This document shows positions 41,036 through 49,802 of a DNA stretch of 64,000 bases, in pieces. The notes below the pieces were generated by a model that saw nothing but the letters and a program-made list of their open reading frames with translations, had not been told where the DNA came from and did not search any database. The stretch's first letter is position 1. Every line of letters starts with the position of its first letter. Position numbers and translations under genes: made by a program. Source of the DNA: Myxococcus xanthus (GTDB lineage: Bacteria; Myxococcota; Myxococcia; Myxococcales; Myxococcaceae); assembly GCF_900106535.1 (NCBI RefSeq), contig NZ_FNOH01000022.1, positions 18,707 to 82,706 of the forward strand. Reading direction: 5' to 3'.

Positions 41036-43560
41036 GTCAGGGGCTTCGCCTCTCCCGTCGCTCGGGCGTGTTGGCGGCGGGCGCGCTGCTGCTCTTGTGC
41101 GGCCTGTTCGCCATGGGCCGTCCATGGGCCACCTCCGACAATGACCGCTACCGCAGTGCGCTGCGGCACCTGCGCGTGGCCAGCGGCGACCTGGAGATGG
41201 ACGTGCTGCGCGAACGCATGGGCCTGCGCACGCTTCACGGCTCGGACCCGGAGGACTTCGCCGCGCTGAGGGCCCGCGCGGACGCGCTGCGACAGTTCCC
41301 CTCCTTCCTGTCCGCCATGGACCGGCGCACGATGAACGCGGCGCTGGACCTGTTCGTCAGCGCGCTGGAGGAGAGCGCCGCGCTGCTGGAGCGAGCCCGC
41401 GCCGCGGACGCGCGGGGTGAGAAGGAAGCGGCGGACGCGGCCGTCCAGGCCCTGTTGGAGGGCACCGTCAGCACGCGGGCGGAGCGCCTCATCAACACCT
41501 ACCTGGAGCTCTACGAGCGCACGCAGGCGCGCAACGAGCGCTCGCGCATCATCTTCTTCATCGTCTCCCTGGCGCTGGTGGCCTACGTGCTGGTGGTGAT
41601 GGTGCGGCTGTCTAGGGCCACCGCCGACCTGGCCACGCTCAACACGGATTTGGAGCGGCGGGTGGAGGAGCGCACCAAGGCCTTGTCCGCCGCCAACGAC
41701 GGGCTGCGCGCCAGCGAGGCACGCAAGGCCGCGATTCTGGAGGCCTCTCCGGACGGCATCCTGCTGCTGGACGGCGGCGGGGACTTGCTGGAGCTGAACC
41801 CCTCGGCGCAGAAGACCTTCCAGGTGGTCGCCGCGGACGTGGTGGGCCGCGACTTCCTCTCCGTGGCGCTCCCGGCGGAGCTGCCGGACGGTGCCCGTCA
41901 GAAGGTGCTGGCCGCGGGGCGGAACACCGCGTCGGGGCAGGCCACGCGGTTGGAGTCGCCGTGTCTGCGCAGGGATGGCAGCACCTTCCCCGCGGAGCTG
42001 ACCATCGTCCGCGTGCCGGGAGAAGGTCCGCCTCGCTACACCGTCTTCGTGCGCGACATCACCGAGCGCAAGGCGGTGGAGCGGATGAAGAACGAGTTCA
42101 TCTCCACCGTCAGCCATGAGCTGCGCACGCCGCTCACCTCCATTCGCGGCTCCCTGGGCCTGCTGGAGGGTGGCATCGTGGGCGATATTCCGCCCCAGGC
42201 GCTGGACATGGTGCGCATCGCCCGCACCAACACCGAACGCCTCATCCGCCTCATCAACGACATCCTCGACCTGGAGAAGATGGAGGCGGGCAAGCTGGAG
42301 CTGAAGGTCTCCACGCCGGAATGCGCGGACCTGGTGGAGTCCGCCTTCGCGAGCGTCCGGGGCATGGCGGACGGCGCGGGTGTCTCGCTCCACGCCGAGG
42401 TGACGGGCACGCCGCAGGTGAAGGCGGACCGGGACCGGCTGGTGCAGGTACTCACCAACCTGGTGTCCAACGCGGTGAAGTTCTCCCCGCAGGGCGCGGG
42501 AGTGACGGTGCGCGTGGGGGAAGAGGAGGACGGGCGGGTGCGTTTCAGTGTGGTGGACCAGGGCCCCGGCATCTCCCAGGAGCAGCGTGCGCGCCTCTTC
42601 GGCCGCTTCCAGCAACTGGACAGCTCGGACACGCGCTCCAAGGGAGGCACGGGGCTGGGGCTGGCCATCTCGCAGGCCATCGTGGAGCAGCACGGCAGCC
42701 GTATCACCGTGGAAAGCGAGGAGGGCCGGGGCTCCACCTTCACCTTCACGCTGGAGTCGGCCCGGCCCGCGTCCGTCACGCCGCCGCCCGTCATCCCCGA
42801 GGACGTGTCCCGCCATGAGGTGCTGGTGACCACCGCGGACGCGGAGCTGGCGTCGCTGCTGGGCGGGCTCCTCGCGCACGAAGGCTACCGCGTGGTGCGC
42901 GCCACCAGCCTCATCGAGGCGGCGAAGCATCTGGACACGGCCCTGCCGGACGCGCTGGTGGTGGACATGCGGCTTCCGGAAGGGCACGCGCTGGACTGGG
43001 TGCGGCGCCTGCGCGAACAGCCGCGCACGCACGAGTTGCCCGTGCTGGCGCTGTCCGGCCGCTCGGAGGACGCGGAGGGCGTTCCGCACTGGGTGGATTG
43101 GATGCCTCGGCCATTGGAAGAGTCACGGCTGCTCAAGTCGCTGCGCTACGCCACACGGCAGCCGGGCCAGGCGCGCGTGCTGGTGGTGGATGACGACGCC
43201 AGCACCCGGCGCACGCTGTGCGCGCAGATGGAGCGGCTGGGCGTGCAAGTCTTCGAGGCGGCGGACGGCGAGAGCGCGGTGGAACTCGCGCGCGAGACGA
43301 CGCCGGACCTCATCGTCCTGGACGTCGGCCTGCCGCGCCTGGACGGCTTCGAGGTCGTCGACATCCTCCGTCAAGGCAAGGGCCGCGCCACGCCGCTCAT
43401 CGTCTTCACGGGCCGGGATTTGACGCGCATGGATGAGCGGCAGCTCACCCTGGGCATCACCCGGCACTTCACCAAGTCGCGCGCGTCGGAAGAGGAGCTG
43501 GTCTCCTCCGTGCGTGACCTCCTCAACGGCCTGCTGGCGAGAAAGGCACACCCCTCATGA
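41032..43560 (+). CDS. Membrane hybrid histidine kinase with PAS and two receivers
   Basis: An 842-residue sensor. Two membrane helices (about 10-28 and 172-191) bracket a ~140-residue periplasmic helical sensor (RMGLRTLHGSDPEDFAALRA...). A coiled coil and PAS domain (AILEASPDGILLLDGGGDLL) follow, then HisKA with H362 (FISTVSHELRTPL) and an intact ATPase (LVSNAVKFS, DQGPGIS, GTGLGLAIS). Receiver 1 (~605-710) lacks the acidic pair and the lysine (EVLVTTADAE, WMPRPLE) and looks inactive; receiver 2 (~720-835) has LVVDDDAST and LIVLDVGLPRL. GTG start inside the previous stop; its own stop overlaps the next ATG. Confidence 0.93.
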   Translation: MSQGLRLSRRSGVLAAGALLLLCGLFAMGRPWATSDNDRYRSALRHLRVASGDLEMDVLRERMGLRTLHGSDPEDFAALRARADALRQFPSFLSAMDRRTMNAALDLFVSALEESAALLERARAADARGEKEAADAAVQALLEGTVSTRAERLINTYLELYERTQARNERSRIIFFIVSLALVAYVLVVMVRLSRATADLATLNTDLERRVEERTKALSAANDGLRASEARKAAILEASPDGILLLDGGGDLLELNPSAQKTFQVVAADVVGRDFLSVALPAELPDGARQKVLAAGRNTASGQATRLESPCLRRDGSTFPAELTIVRVPGEGPPRYTVFVRDITERKAVERMKNEFISTVSHELRTPLTSIRGSLGLLEGGIVGDIPPQALDMVRIARTNTERLIRLINDILDLEKMEAGKLELKVSTPECADLVESAFASVRGMADGAGVSLHAEVTGTPQVKADRDRLVQVLTNLVSNAVKFSPQGAGVTVRVGEEEDGRVRFSVVDQGPGISQEQRARLFGRFQQLDSSDTRSKGGTGLGLAISQAIVEQHGSRITVESEEGRGSTFTFTLESARPASVTPPPVIPEDVSRHEVLVTTADAELASLLGGLLAHEGYRVVRATSLIEAAKHLDTALPDALVVDMRLPEGHALDWVRRLREQPRTHELPVLALSGRSEDAEGVPHWVDWMPRPLEESRLLKSLRYATRQPGQARVLVVDDDASTRRTLCAQMERLGVQVFEAADGESAVELARETTPDLIVLDVGLPRLDGFEVVDILRQGKGRATPLIVFTGRDLTRMDERQLTLGITRHFTKSRASEEELVSSVRDLLNGLLARKAHPS

Positions 43561-45578
43561 GCAGCAGGACACTCCTGTTCCTGGAGGACGACAAGGATTT
43601 GCAGTCCCTGGTGGGCACCTTCCTGCGTGAGAAGGGCTACCGCGTGGAGCCCGCGCGCAGCGCGGCGGAGGCGCAGGCCGTGCTCGCGCGCGTGCCGGTG
43701 GACGCCGCCATCGTGGACGGCCTGCTACCGGGGATGACGGGCGCGGACTTCATTCGCGAGCTGCGCAAGACACAGCCCAAGCTGCCCATCCTCTTCGCCT
43801 CGGCCTTCTGGAAGGACTTGAAGAGCCATGAGTTGCTCACGCGGCAACTGGGCGTGGTGCGCATCATCCACAAGCCCTACAAGCCGGAGGAGCTGCTCGT
43901 CTGGGTGAACCAGCTCTTCCCCGCGCCCGCCCTGCCGCCACCGCCACCGCCCGAGGCGTTGGAGGAGGCGGAGGAAGTGAACGTGGAAGTGGACGACCTG
44001 GCCGCCAGCCTCGCGGCGCTCAACGCGGAGTACGGCGCCCGGCTGAAGGAGAAGGTGGCGGCGCTGGAGGCGCTGCTCGTTCGCGGGCGCGGGGGTGACG
44101 CGGCGGCGCTGGAGGAGGCCTACACGGTTGTCCACAAGTTGCACGGAACCGCGGGCAGCTACGGCTTTGCGGAGGTGAGCATCCGGGCGGGCCAACTGGA
44201 GGCGGTGCTCTTGCCGGCCCGGGCTGGGGCGCCCGTGGATGTGGCGGCGCTGGACGCGTCCTTCCGCACGCTGGCCGCCGCGGCCTCCGTTCCGGTGAAG
44301 CCCGCCGCCGCGCCGCCGCAGTCCTCCGAGGGCGTGCTGCTGGTGGTGGACGAGGACGCGAAGCTGCTGGCCGAAGCGGAGCGCATGGGGCGCCAGGTGG
44401 GCGTGGGCGTGGTGACGGCGCGCACGGCGGACGCGGCGTGTGAGGTGGCGCGGCGGCAGTGGGTGGATGGCGTGCTGGTCCACCTGGACCTGGGCGGCCC
44501 ACTGGGCGGCCTGGCCGTGGCGCATGCGCTGCGCGCGGAGGAGAGCCTGCCCGTGCTGCCGCTGGCCGTCACGGGTGCCCGGGACGTGCTGGAGGAACGG
44601 GTGGCGGCGGCGCACGCGGGGGCGTCCCTCTTCCTGCCACGGCCCTTCACCGCGCGGGACTTCTCCGCCGCGGCCGAGCGCATGGTGGCGGCGCGCCGCC
44701 CGGAGCGCGCGCGGGTGATGGTGGTGGATGACGACCCGGATGCCATCGCCGCGCTGACGCAGGCCCTCGCCAGCGACCAGATTGAGGTGGTGGGGCTGAG
44801 CGACGCGCACGGGCTGATGGAGGCGCTGGCGCAGCACCGGCCGGACCTGTTGCTGCTGGACGTGCAGATGCCGGGGCCCAGTGGCTTCGACCTGTGCCGG
44901 ATCCTGCGCTCCACGCCGGAGTGGCAGGAGCTGCCGGTGCTGCTGATTACCGCGCACCTGGGGCTGGAGTTCCGGCTGGCGGCCTTCCAGGCGGGGGCGG
45001 ATGACTACCTCTCCAAGCCGGTGCTGCGCGAGGAGTTGCGAGCGCGCGTGCAGGCCCGGTTGGAGCGCACGCGTCTGTCTCGCGAGCGGGCGGAGCGGGA
45101 TGGGCTGACGGGCCTGCTGCTGCGCCGGCCCTTCCTGGACGGGCTCCGCGCCCGGCTGGCCGAGTCGCGGCGCCAGGGAAAGCCGCTGGCCTTGTGCTTC
45201 CTGGACGTGGACCACTTCAAGCAGGTGAATGACCGCTACGGTCACCTGGCCGGAGACCGCGTGTTGATGTGGTTGGGCCGGCTGTTGGGCGCGCGCTTCC
45301 GCCGCGAGGACGTGCGTGGCCGCTGGGGTGGCGAGGAGTTCGTGGTGGGGCTCTTGGGAGAGAGCGCGGGCAGCGCCTCGGAAATCCTCGCTCGCACCGC
45401 GGCGGAGCTGTCGGACATGACCTTCGACGGCGACACCGGCGAGCCCTTCCACGTCACCTTCAGCGCGGGCATCGCGGTGTCGCCGGGGGACGGCGACACG
45501 GTGGAGTCGCTGCTGCGGACCGCGGACGCGCGGCTGCTGCGCGCGAAGGAGAACGGCCGCAACCGCATCGAGGCGTGA
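43557..45578 (+). CDS. REC-Hpt-REC-REC-GGDEF diguanylate cyclase
   Basis: A 673-residue output protein. Order: receiver (1-120, AAIVDGLLPG, IIHKPYKP), Hpt domain with H193 in VVHKLHGTAGSYG, receiver-like (~262-375), complete receiver (~380-500, VMVVDDDPD, LLLLDVQMPG, YLSKPV) and GGDEF (~515-670). The cyclase has the active RWGGEEF and DVDHFKQVNDRYGH, plus RRED five residues before GGEEF, the inhibitory c-di-GMP site. It should make cyclic-di-GMP under phosphorelay control with product feedback. The Hpt in the same chain lets it relay phosphate from the hybrid kinase to itself or to the lone receiver. Confidence 0.93.
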   Translation: MSSRTLLFLEDDKDLQSLVGTFLREKGYRVEPARSAAEAQAVLARVPVDAAIVDGLLPGMTGADFIRELRKTQPKLPILFASAFWKDLKSHELLTRQLGVVRIIHKPYKPEELLVWVNQLFPAPALPPPPPPEALEEAEEVNVEVDDLAASLAALNAEYGARLKEKVAALEALLVRGRGGDAAALEEAYTVVHKLHGTAGSYGFAEVSIRAGQLEAVLLPARAGAPVDVAALDASFRTLAAAASVPVKPAAAPPQSSEGVLLVVDEDAKLLAEAERMGRQVGVGVVTARTADAACEVARRQWVDGVLVHLDLGGPLGGLAVAHALRAEESLPVLPLAVTGARDVLEERVAAAHAGASLFLPRPFTARDFSAAAERMVAARRPERARVMVVDDDPDAIAALTQALASDQIEVVGLSDAHGLMEALAQHRPDLLLLDVQMPGPSGFDLCRILRSTPEWQELPVLLITAHLGLEFRLAAFQAGADDYLSKPVLREELRARVQARLERTRLSRERAERDGLTGLLLRRPFLDGLRARLAESRRQGKPLALCFLDVDHFKQVNDRYGHLAGDRVLMWLGRLLGARFRREDVRGRWGGEEFVVGLLGESAGSASEILARTAAELSDMTFDGDTGEPFHVTFSAGIAVSPGDGDTVESLLRTADARLLRAKENGRNRIEA

Positions 45579-45588
45579 GTCCCAGGGC

Positions 45589-47187
45589 TCACGGCTCGTT
45601 GAAGATGAGCAGCCCGCGCGACGTGTCCACCACATAGATGCGGCCGTCTCCCGGCACGCGGATGCCGATGGCGCCGTCGGTCAGCTTGTCTGTCCGGTTC
45701 CGGTCTGACTCCCGGAAGGTGTTGTAGTGCGCGATTTCGCGAGGCTGCGAGGGATTGGACACGTCCAGGACGCGCACGCCCTCATGGTAGTACGCGACGT
45801 AGAGCCGCGTGCCCACCAGCAGCATGTTGTGGACGGAGGTGAGGCCCCGCAGGCGGTATTCACCAATCTTCACGATGTTCGCCGGGTCGGTGACGTCCAG
45901 CACGCGGATATGGGAGCCCATCGTCTCGCCGCCCTCGAAGGCCACGGTGCGGCCATTGAAGGTACCCACCGCGTTGGCGTGGCTGAAGGCATGGGGATAG
46001 GTGTAGCGGCCGAGCAACTCCGGTGTCTCGCCGCCCAGCCCTGCGATGAGGAAGCCATCGTCGAGGTGGTTGATGTAGAGGCGCCCCTCATACGCGAAGG
46101 CGTCATGCGGATAGCCCACACTTCTGGGATACGTGAAGCGGGTGAGGAGCTGAGGCTCCAGCGGTTGGGTGATGTCGAAGATGAGCGTCTGCTTGTGGGA
46201 TGGCGACATGGCATAGAGCCGGTTTCCATCCACGAAGAGGGTGTGCACGTCGACTGGGCTGCCACCGCTGGGGTGGTTGCGCACGAAGGCGGGCAACCGC
46301 GGGTCGGCCAGGTCGAACACGAGCAGGCCGGAGCGCGCGCTGCCTACGTAGAGCGCATTGTCTCGAGCCCACACGGCATTCCAGTAGTCGCTATGGCCGA
46401 AGCGGATGACCGTCTGCTGGACGGGGATGTAGGGATTGCTCACGTTGAAGACGGCGAGGCCGCCGCCGACGCCGCGCCGGTCGATGGCCACGACATAGGC
46501 GTGGCCATGGGTGACATACACGTCCACAGGCGTGTCCAGGCCCACGGGCATTTCGGACAGGAGCTGAAGGTTGGCGGACTCGGGCTCGCCCTCTCGCCAC
46601 GTCATGCGCTCGGCGCGGAAGCTACCGCTCTGGCGCAGTGTGCTGCCTCGGCACCAGAGAACGCAGCCGGTGAGGCTCCGTGGCCCCTGGGCGTGACAGC
46701 CGATGAACGTGTAGCGGTCTTGGAGCCCGGTTTGGCTCGTGGGCTCGGAGGAAATGAAGAACCGCTCGCCATTCATGGTGGCTGCATGGGGCTTGCGTCC
46801 CATGACGGACATGGGCTGGCCCGATGCATCGAACTGGAAACCACCGTTCTCCGGGAGGACTCGTACGGTGCCGGGCTGCACCTGGGTCTCGTACCGGATT
46901 TCCGCGCGGTAGATGGCGCCCTGCCGCTCCAGGCCCGCGAGCGAGCCGAAGTCACAGTCTGGCATCACCAGTGTCTCCGGCGCGTTGCACGCCGCCTGGG
47001 ACGTCTGCGCGGGACAGGACTCGAAGGCCCCGGGGTCCACCCATTCCCCCAGCTCCGGAAGCACCTCCCAGGGGCCGTTGTAGGCCGGTGGCGTGGGCCC
47101 CGGTGGCGTGGGGTCCGAGGAGGAGCATGCGGACAACGAAACGGCGCAAACAATCGCCAGCAGCGGGCGCGCGGCACGAACAGACAT
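45589..47187 (-). CDS. LVIVD-repeat lipoprotein (beta-propeller)
   Basis: A 532-residue protein. The signal RAARPLLAIVCAVSLSAC gives a lipobox. The mature region contains at least five LVIVD-type blades, each with a strand followed by (F/L)(D/N)(V/I)(S/T)(N/D)P: GGLAVFNVSNP, SGLLVFDLADP, QTLIFDITQP, IRVLDVTDP, VRVLDVSNP, and a terminal GLLIFNEP. Such propellers face the cell surface in many bacteria. The start at 47187 was preferred over 47226 because it places the signal at the N-terminus and has GAGG nine bases upstream. A broken paralogue lies right upstream. Confidence 0.85.
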   Translation of the reverse strand: MSVRAARPLLAIVCAVSLSACSSSDPTPPGPTPPAYNGPWEVLPELGEWVDPGAFESCPAQTSQAACNAPETLVMPDCDFGSLAGLERQGAIYRAEIRYETQVQPGTVRVLPENGGFQFDASGQPMSVMGRKPHAATMNGERFFISSEPTSQTGLQDRYTFIGCHAQGPRSLTGCVLWCRGSTLRQSGSFRAERMTWREGEPESANLQLLSEMPVGLDTPVDVYVTHGHAYVVAIDRRGVGGGLAVFNVSNPYIPVQQTVIRFGHSDYWNAVWARDNALYVGSARSGLLVFDLADPRLPAFVRNHPSGGSPVDVHTLFVDGNRLYAMSPSHKQTLIFDITQPLEPQLLTRFTYPRSVGYPHDAFAYEGRLYINHLDDGFLIAGLGGETPELLGRYTYPHAFSHANAVGTFNGRTVAFEGGETMGSHIRVLDVTDPANIVKIGEYRLRGLTSVHNMLLVGTRLYVAYYHEGVRVLDVSNPSQPREIAHYNTFRESDRNRTDKLTDGAIGIRVPGDGRIYVVDTSRGLLIFNEP

Positions 47188-47296
47188 GAGGTGCAGCCTC
47201 TGGAGGAGGAGAATGGGCGCCCGCATCGTTTCGCGGGCGCCCTGTGTTCAGCATAGAAGCCATCGCGAGCGCCGCGAAGTGGCGCCCTCTGCTGGC

Positions 47297-48352
47297 TCAC
47301 GGCTCGTTGAAGATGAGCAGCCCGCGCGACGTATCGACGACGTAGACGTACCCATCCCCGGGCACGCGGATGCCAATGGCGCCCTCGAAGGCGCCGTCCG
47401 CCCGGTGCGGGTCCGTCTCCCTGAAGGTGTTGAAGTGCGCCACCTGCCGGGGCTGGGTGGGGTTGGCCACGTCCAGCACGCGCACGCCCTCGTGGTACCA
47501 GGCGACGTACAGCCGCTCGCCCTTGAGAATCATGTTGTGGATGGAGGTGGAGTACCGCATGCGGTGCTCGCCAATCTTCACGATGTTCGCCGGGTCGGTG
47601 ACGTCCAGTACGCGCAGATGCGAACTCGGCGACGAGCCGCATCCCGCCGGACGACTCGGCTTCGCCGCGCCGCTCCGCCCGCTCGGCCTCGAAGGTGCCC
47701 ATGCTCCGGGTGGAGGACCGGGGCGTCTCCGTGCAACGGACATAGCAGCCGGTGATGACGTCGGGCCTGGGCGTCTCACAGCCCGCCAACGAGACGACGC
47801 GCTCTCCGGTGTAGGGATTCGACTGTCTGCCGGAGAGGAAGAAGGTGCCGCCGGTCGTCTTCCGCGTGGTGACGGGAATGCCCATGACCTTGTCGGGACC
47901 CCCATCCGCGAAGAGCTGGAAGGCGGCGGTGCCCGGCGTGACGGACGTGCCCCATCCGCGAGCCGCCTTTCCGACCGCCCGTCGCCCACATAGATGCCGT
48001 GTTGCTCCACCGCGGCGAGCTGGTCCGCGTTGCAGGACGACATGTCGAAGTTCGCCGGATCCGCGCAGGCCTCGAGGCTGGGGTTCTCCACGGTGAACCG
48101 GCACGCGGAGAACGCTCCCCGGTCAATCCAGTCACCCGGGTCGTCCAGCACGGTGTAGCCCCCATCCCAGGGCGCCTCGGGCCCCGCGTCCGTTCCGGCG
48201 TCCTCGGAACCCGCGTCCGTGCCGGAGTCCGTGGGCTGCTGCCCCGCGTCGGGAATGGGCGGAGGCGGGTCGTCATCACAGCCAGTGGTGGCGGACAGCA
48301 GCAGGATCAGGACGGACAGCAGGACCCATCCCGGGCGAAGCGGGGACGTCAT
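47297..48352 (-). pseudogene. Decayed LVIVD lipoprotein paralogue with frameshift and internal deletion
   Basis: The frame starts as a normal lipoprotein (WVLLSVLILLLSATTGC) and ends like its neighbour (IRVPGDGYVYVVDTSRGLLI). In between, about residues 127-250 are shifted: the homologous sequence (TPGTAAFQLFADGGPDKVMG, CETPRPDVITGCYVRC) runs in another frame, with the switch near 47965. The frame returns at 47616, where RLVAEF is joined directly to SHLRVLDVTDPAN. Compared with the intact neighbour roughly 215 residues, including most blades, are missing there. Two independent lesions mark it as a dead or dying copy. Confidence 0.85.
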
Positions 48353-48644
48353 GGAGGCACCTCATGGGGAAATGCGAGGCACTGCGGGGATGGCTGTCCC
48401 GCACCTGCACGCAGGCATACGCCCGTCATGGCGTTCCCGATTCGAGATGATTGCCAGATGAACGCCAAAGGACGGGCAATGCAGCGGTTGCTTGTTTCGG
48501 GGCGGGAAATGGTCCTGGCCTTGCGGGCGCGCGGCGCCTCGGCGCACGGCATGAATTGTCTTTCATTGCGGACGCGGCGGGAGTTCCACCTTCCGCCACC
48601 GCACGCCCGGCCGGGGTAGGGTGTGAGGCCACAGGAGGGTCGCG

Positions 48645-49553
48645 GTGGGAGGGAAACTGAGTCCGGGCATCTACCGGGTCCACAAGCCGGTGGGCGCCAC
48701 GAGCTTCTCGGTGGTGCAGCGGTTCATGGAGGAGGCGAAGGCCGTGCAGCCGGGCAAGCGGATACCGGTGTGCCACGGCGGGACGTTGGACCCCTTCGCG
48801 GAAGGGCTGCTGCTGGTGTTGGTGGGGCAGGCGCCGCGCCTGTTCGAGCTGCTGCACGCCGTGCCCAAGGTCTACGAGGCCGAGGTCGTCTGGGGTACGG
48901 AGACGGACACGGGGGACCTGCACGGCCGGCCCGTCCTCCAGGGAGACACGGCGGCGCTGACGCCCGGGGCCCTGGACGCGGCGCTGGCGTCCTTCGTGGG
49001 CTGGCGGGAGCAGGTGCCTCCGGCCACCAGCGCGAAGAAGGTGGGGGGCGAGCCTGCCTACCGGAAGGCGCATCGGGGAGAAGCCGTGGAGCTACCGCCC
49101 TCGCGCGTGTACCTGCACGCCGCGCGCTGGCTGTCCCATGACCTGCCGCGCGCCAGCCGCCTGTGGCTGAGCTGCCGTGGGGGCTACTACGTGCGCTCGC
49201 TGGCCCGCGACGTGGGGCGCGCGCTGGGCTGCGGGGCGCACCTGTCCACCCTGCGGCGCACGGCGATTGGGCCGTGGGAGGACCCGGGGCTGGGGCAGCG
49301 GGTGTGGCTGCACGGACGCGACCTGTTGCCCTGGGCCCGCGTGCGGACGCTCACGGACGCGGAGGTGGGCGAGCTGCGCCGCGAGCGCCCCGTCCCAGCG
49401 AGCGGCCTCCAGCCGGCGGATTGGACACTGCCCCCCGGCTTCCCGGACCCGGAGGCCCCCATTCGGGGCTTCCACCAGGGGTGCCTCGCCTTCCTGCTAC
49501 GGGAGCGCGACGGCGCGCTGTGGAGCGAGCTGGAGCTGCGCGGAGGGCTGTAG
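48645..49553 (+). CDS. truB: TruB-family pseudouridine synthase
   Basis: A 302-residue member of the TruB family, which makes pseudouridine-55 in the tRNA T-loop. The catalytic motif CHGGTLDPFAEGLLLVLVGQ contains the essential Asp; YEAEVVWGTETDTGDLHG, PPATSAKKVGGEPAYRKA and CRGGYYVRSLARDVGRALGC are further hallmarks. The GTG start has AGGAGG six bases upstream. It is not in the usual rbfA/rpsO neighbourhood, so it may be a second copy; the C-terminal PUA-like part is short. Gene symbol is by family. Confidence 0.85.
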   Translation: MGGKLSPGIYRVHKPVGATSFSVVQRFMEEAKAVQPGKRIPVCHGGTLDPFAEGLLLVLVGQAPRLFELLHAVPKVYEAEVVWGTETDTGDLHGRPVLQGDTAALTPGALDAALASFVGWREQVPPATSAKKVGGEPAYRKAHRGEAVELPPSRVYLHAARWLSHDLPRASRLWLSCRGGYYVRSLARDVGRALGCGAHLSTLRRTAIGPWEDPGLGQRVWLHGRDLLPWARVRTLTDAEVGELRRERPVPASGLQPADWTLPPGFPDPEAPIRGFHQGCLAFLLRERDGALWSELELRGGL

Positions 49554-49616
49554 GCCCGCGCGCGGGACGCCCCGCCGTTGCCAAGGTGTCACGTGCCTCG
49601 CCCGAGATGGGCCCCC

Positions 49617-49686
49617 GGTGACAAGAGTCACCACCTGGGGGCCGCCCCGGTGATGACGGTTGTCACCGGTGATGACAGTTGTCACC
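49617..49686. promoter_or_regulatory. Three tandem palindromes (enhancer-like array)
   Basis: GGTGACAAGAGTCACC at 49617-49632, then GGTGATGACGGTTGTCACC at 49649-49667 and GGTGATGACAGTTGTCACC at 49668-49686 directly adjoining it. The last two differ by one base. All share GGTGA...TCACC arms. They lie about 90-160 bp upstream of the sigma-54-like promoter, the position where bacterial enhancer-binding proteins bind. Confidence 0.75.
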
Positions 49687-49776
49687 ACCCCGCCCAGCCC
49701 CGTGAAAAGGGCACCCGAATCCATAACCCACTGAAAAGACTTGGGACGCTCAGGTGCGCCCACCGGGACCGGTGTG

Positions 49777-49792
49777 TGGCACGCCACGCGCA
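49777..49792 (+). promoter_or_regulatory. Sigma-54-like -24/-12 promoter
   Basis: TGGCAC, five bases, GCGCA. The -24 element and the spacing match the consensus TGGCAC-N5-TTGCA exactly; the -12 element keeps GCA but has GC for TT, so the match is imperfect. Predicted transcription start is near 49803, at the beginning of the structured RNA. Confidence 0.45.
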
Positions 49793-49802
49793 ATAGGACA
49801 GG

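Noticed and set aside
40945..43089. Antisense ORF (714 codons) across the hybrid kinase
   Set aside because: Shadow of a gene with all kinase and receiver motifs on the plus strand; composition of the antisense frame is that of reversed GC-biased codons.
43725..45635. Antisense ORF (636 codons) across the GGDEF gene
   Set aside because: Same reasoning; the plus strand has REC, Hpt and GGEEF motifs.
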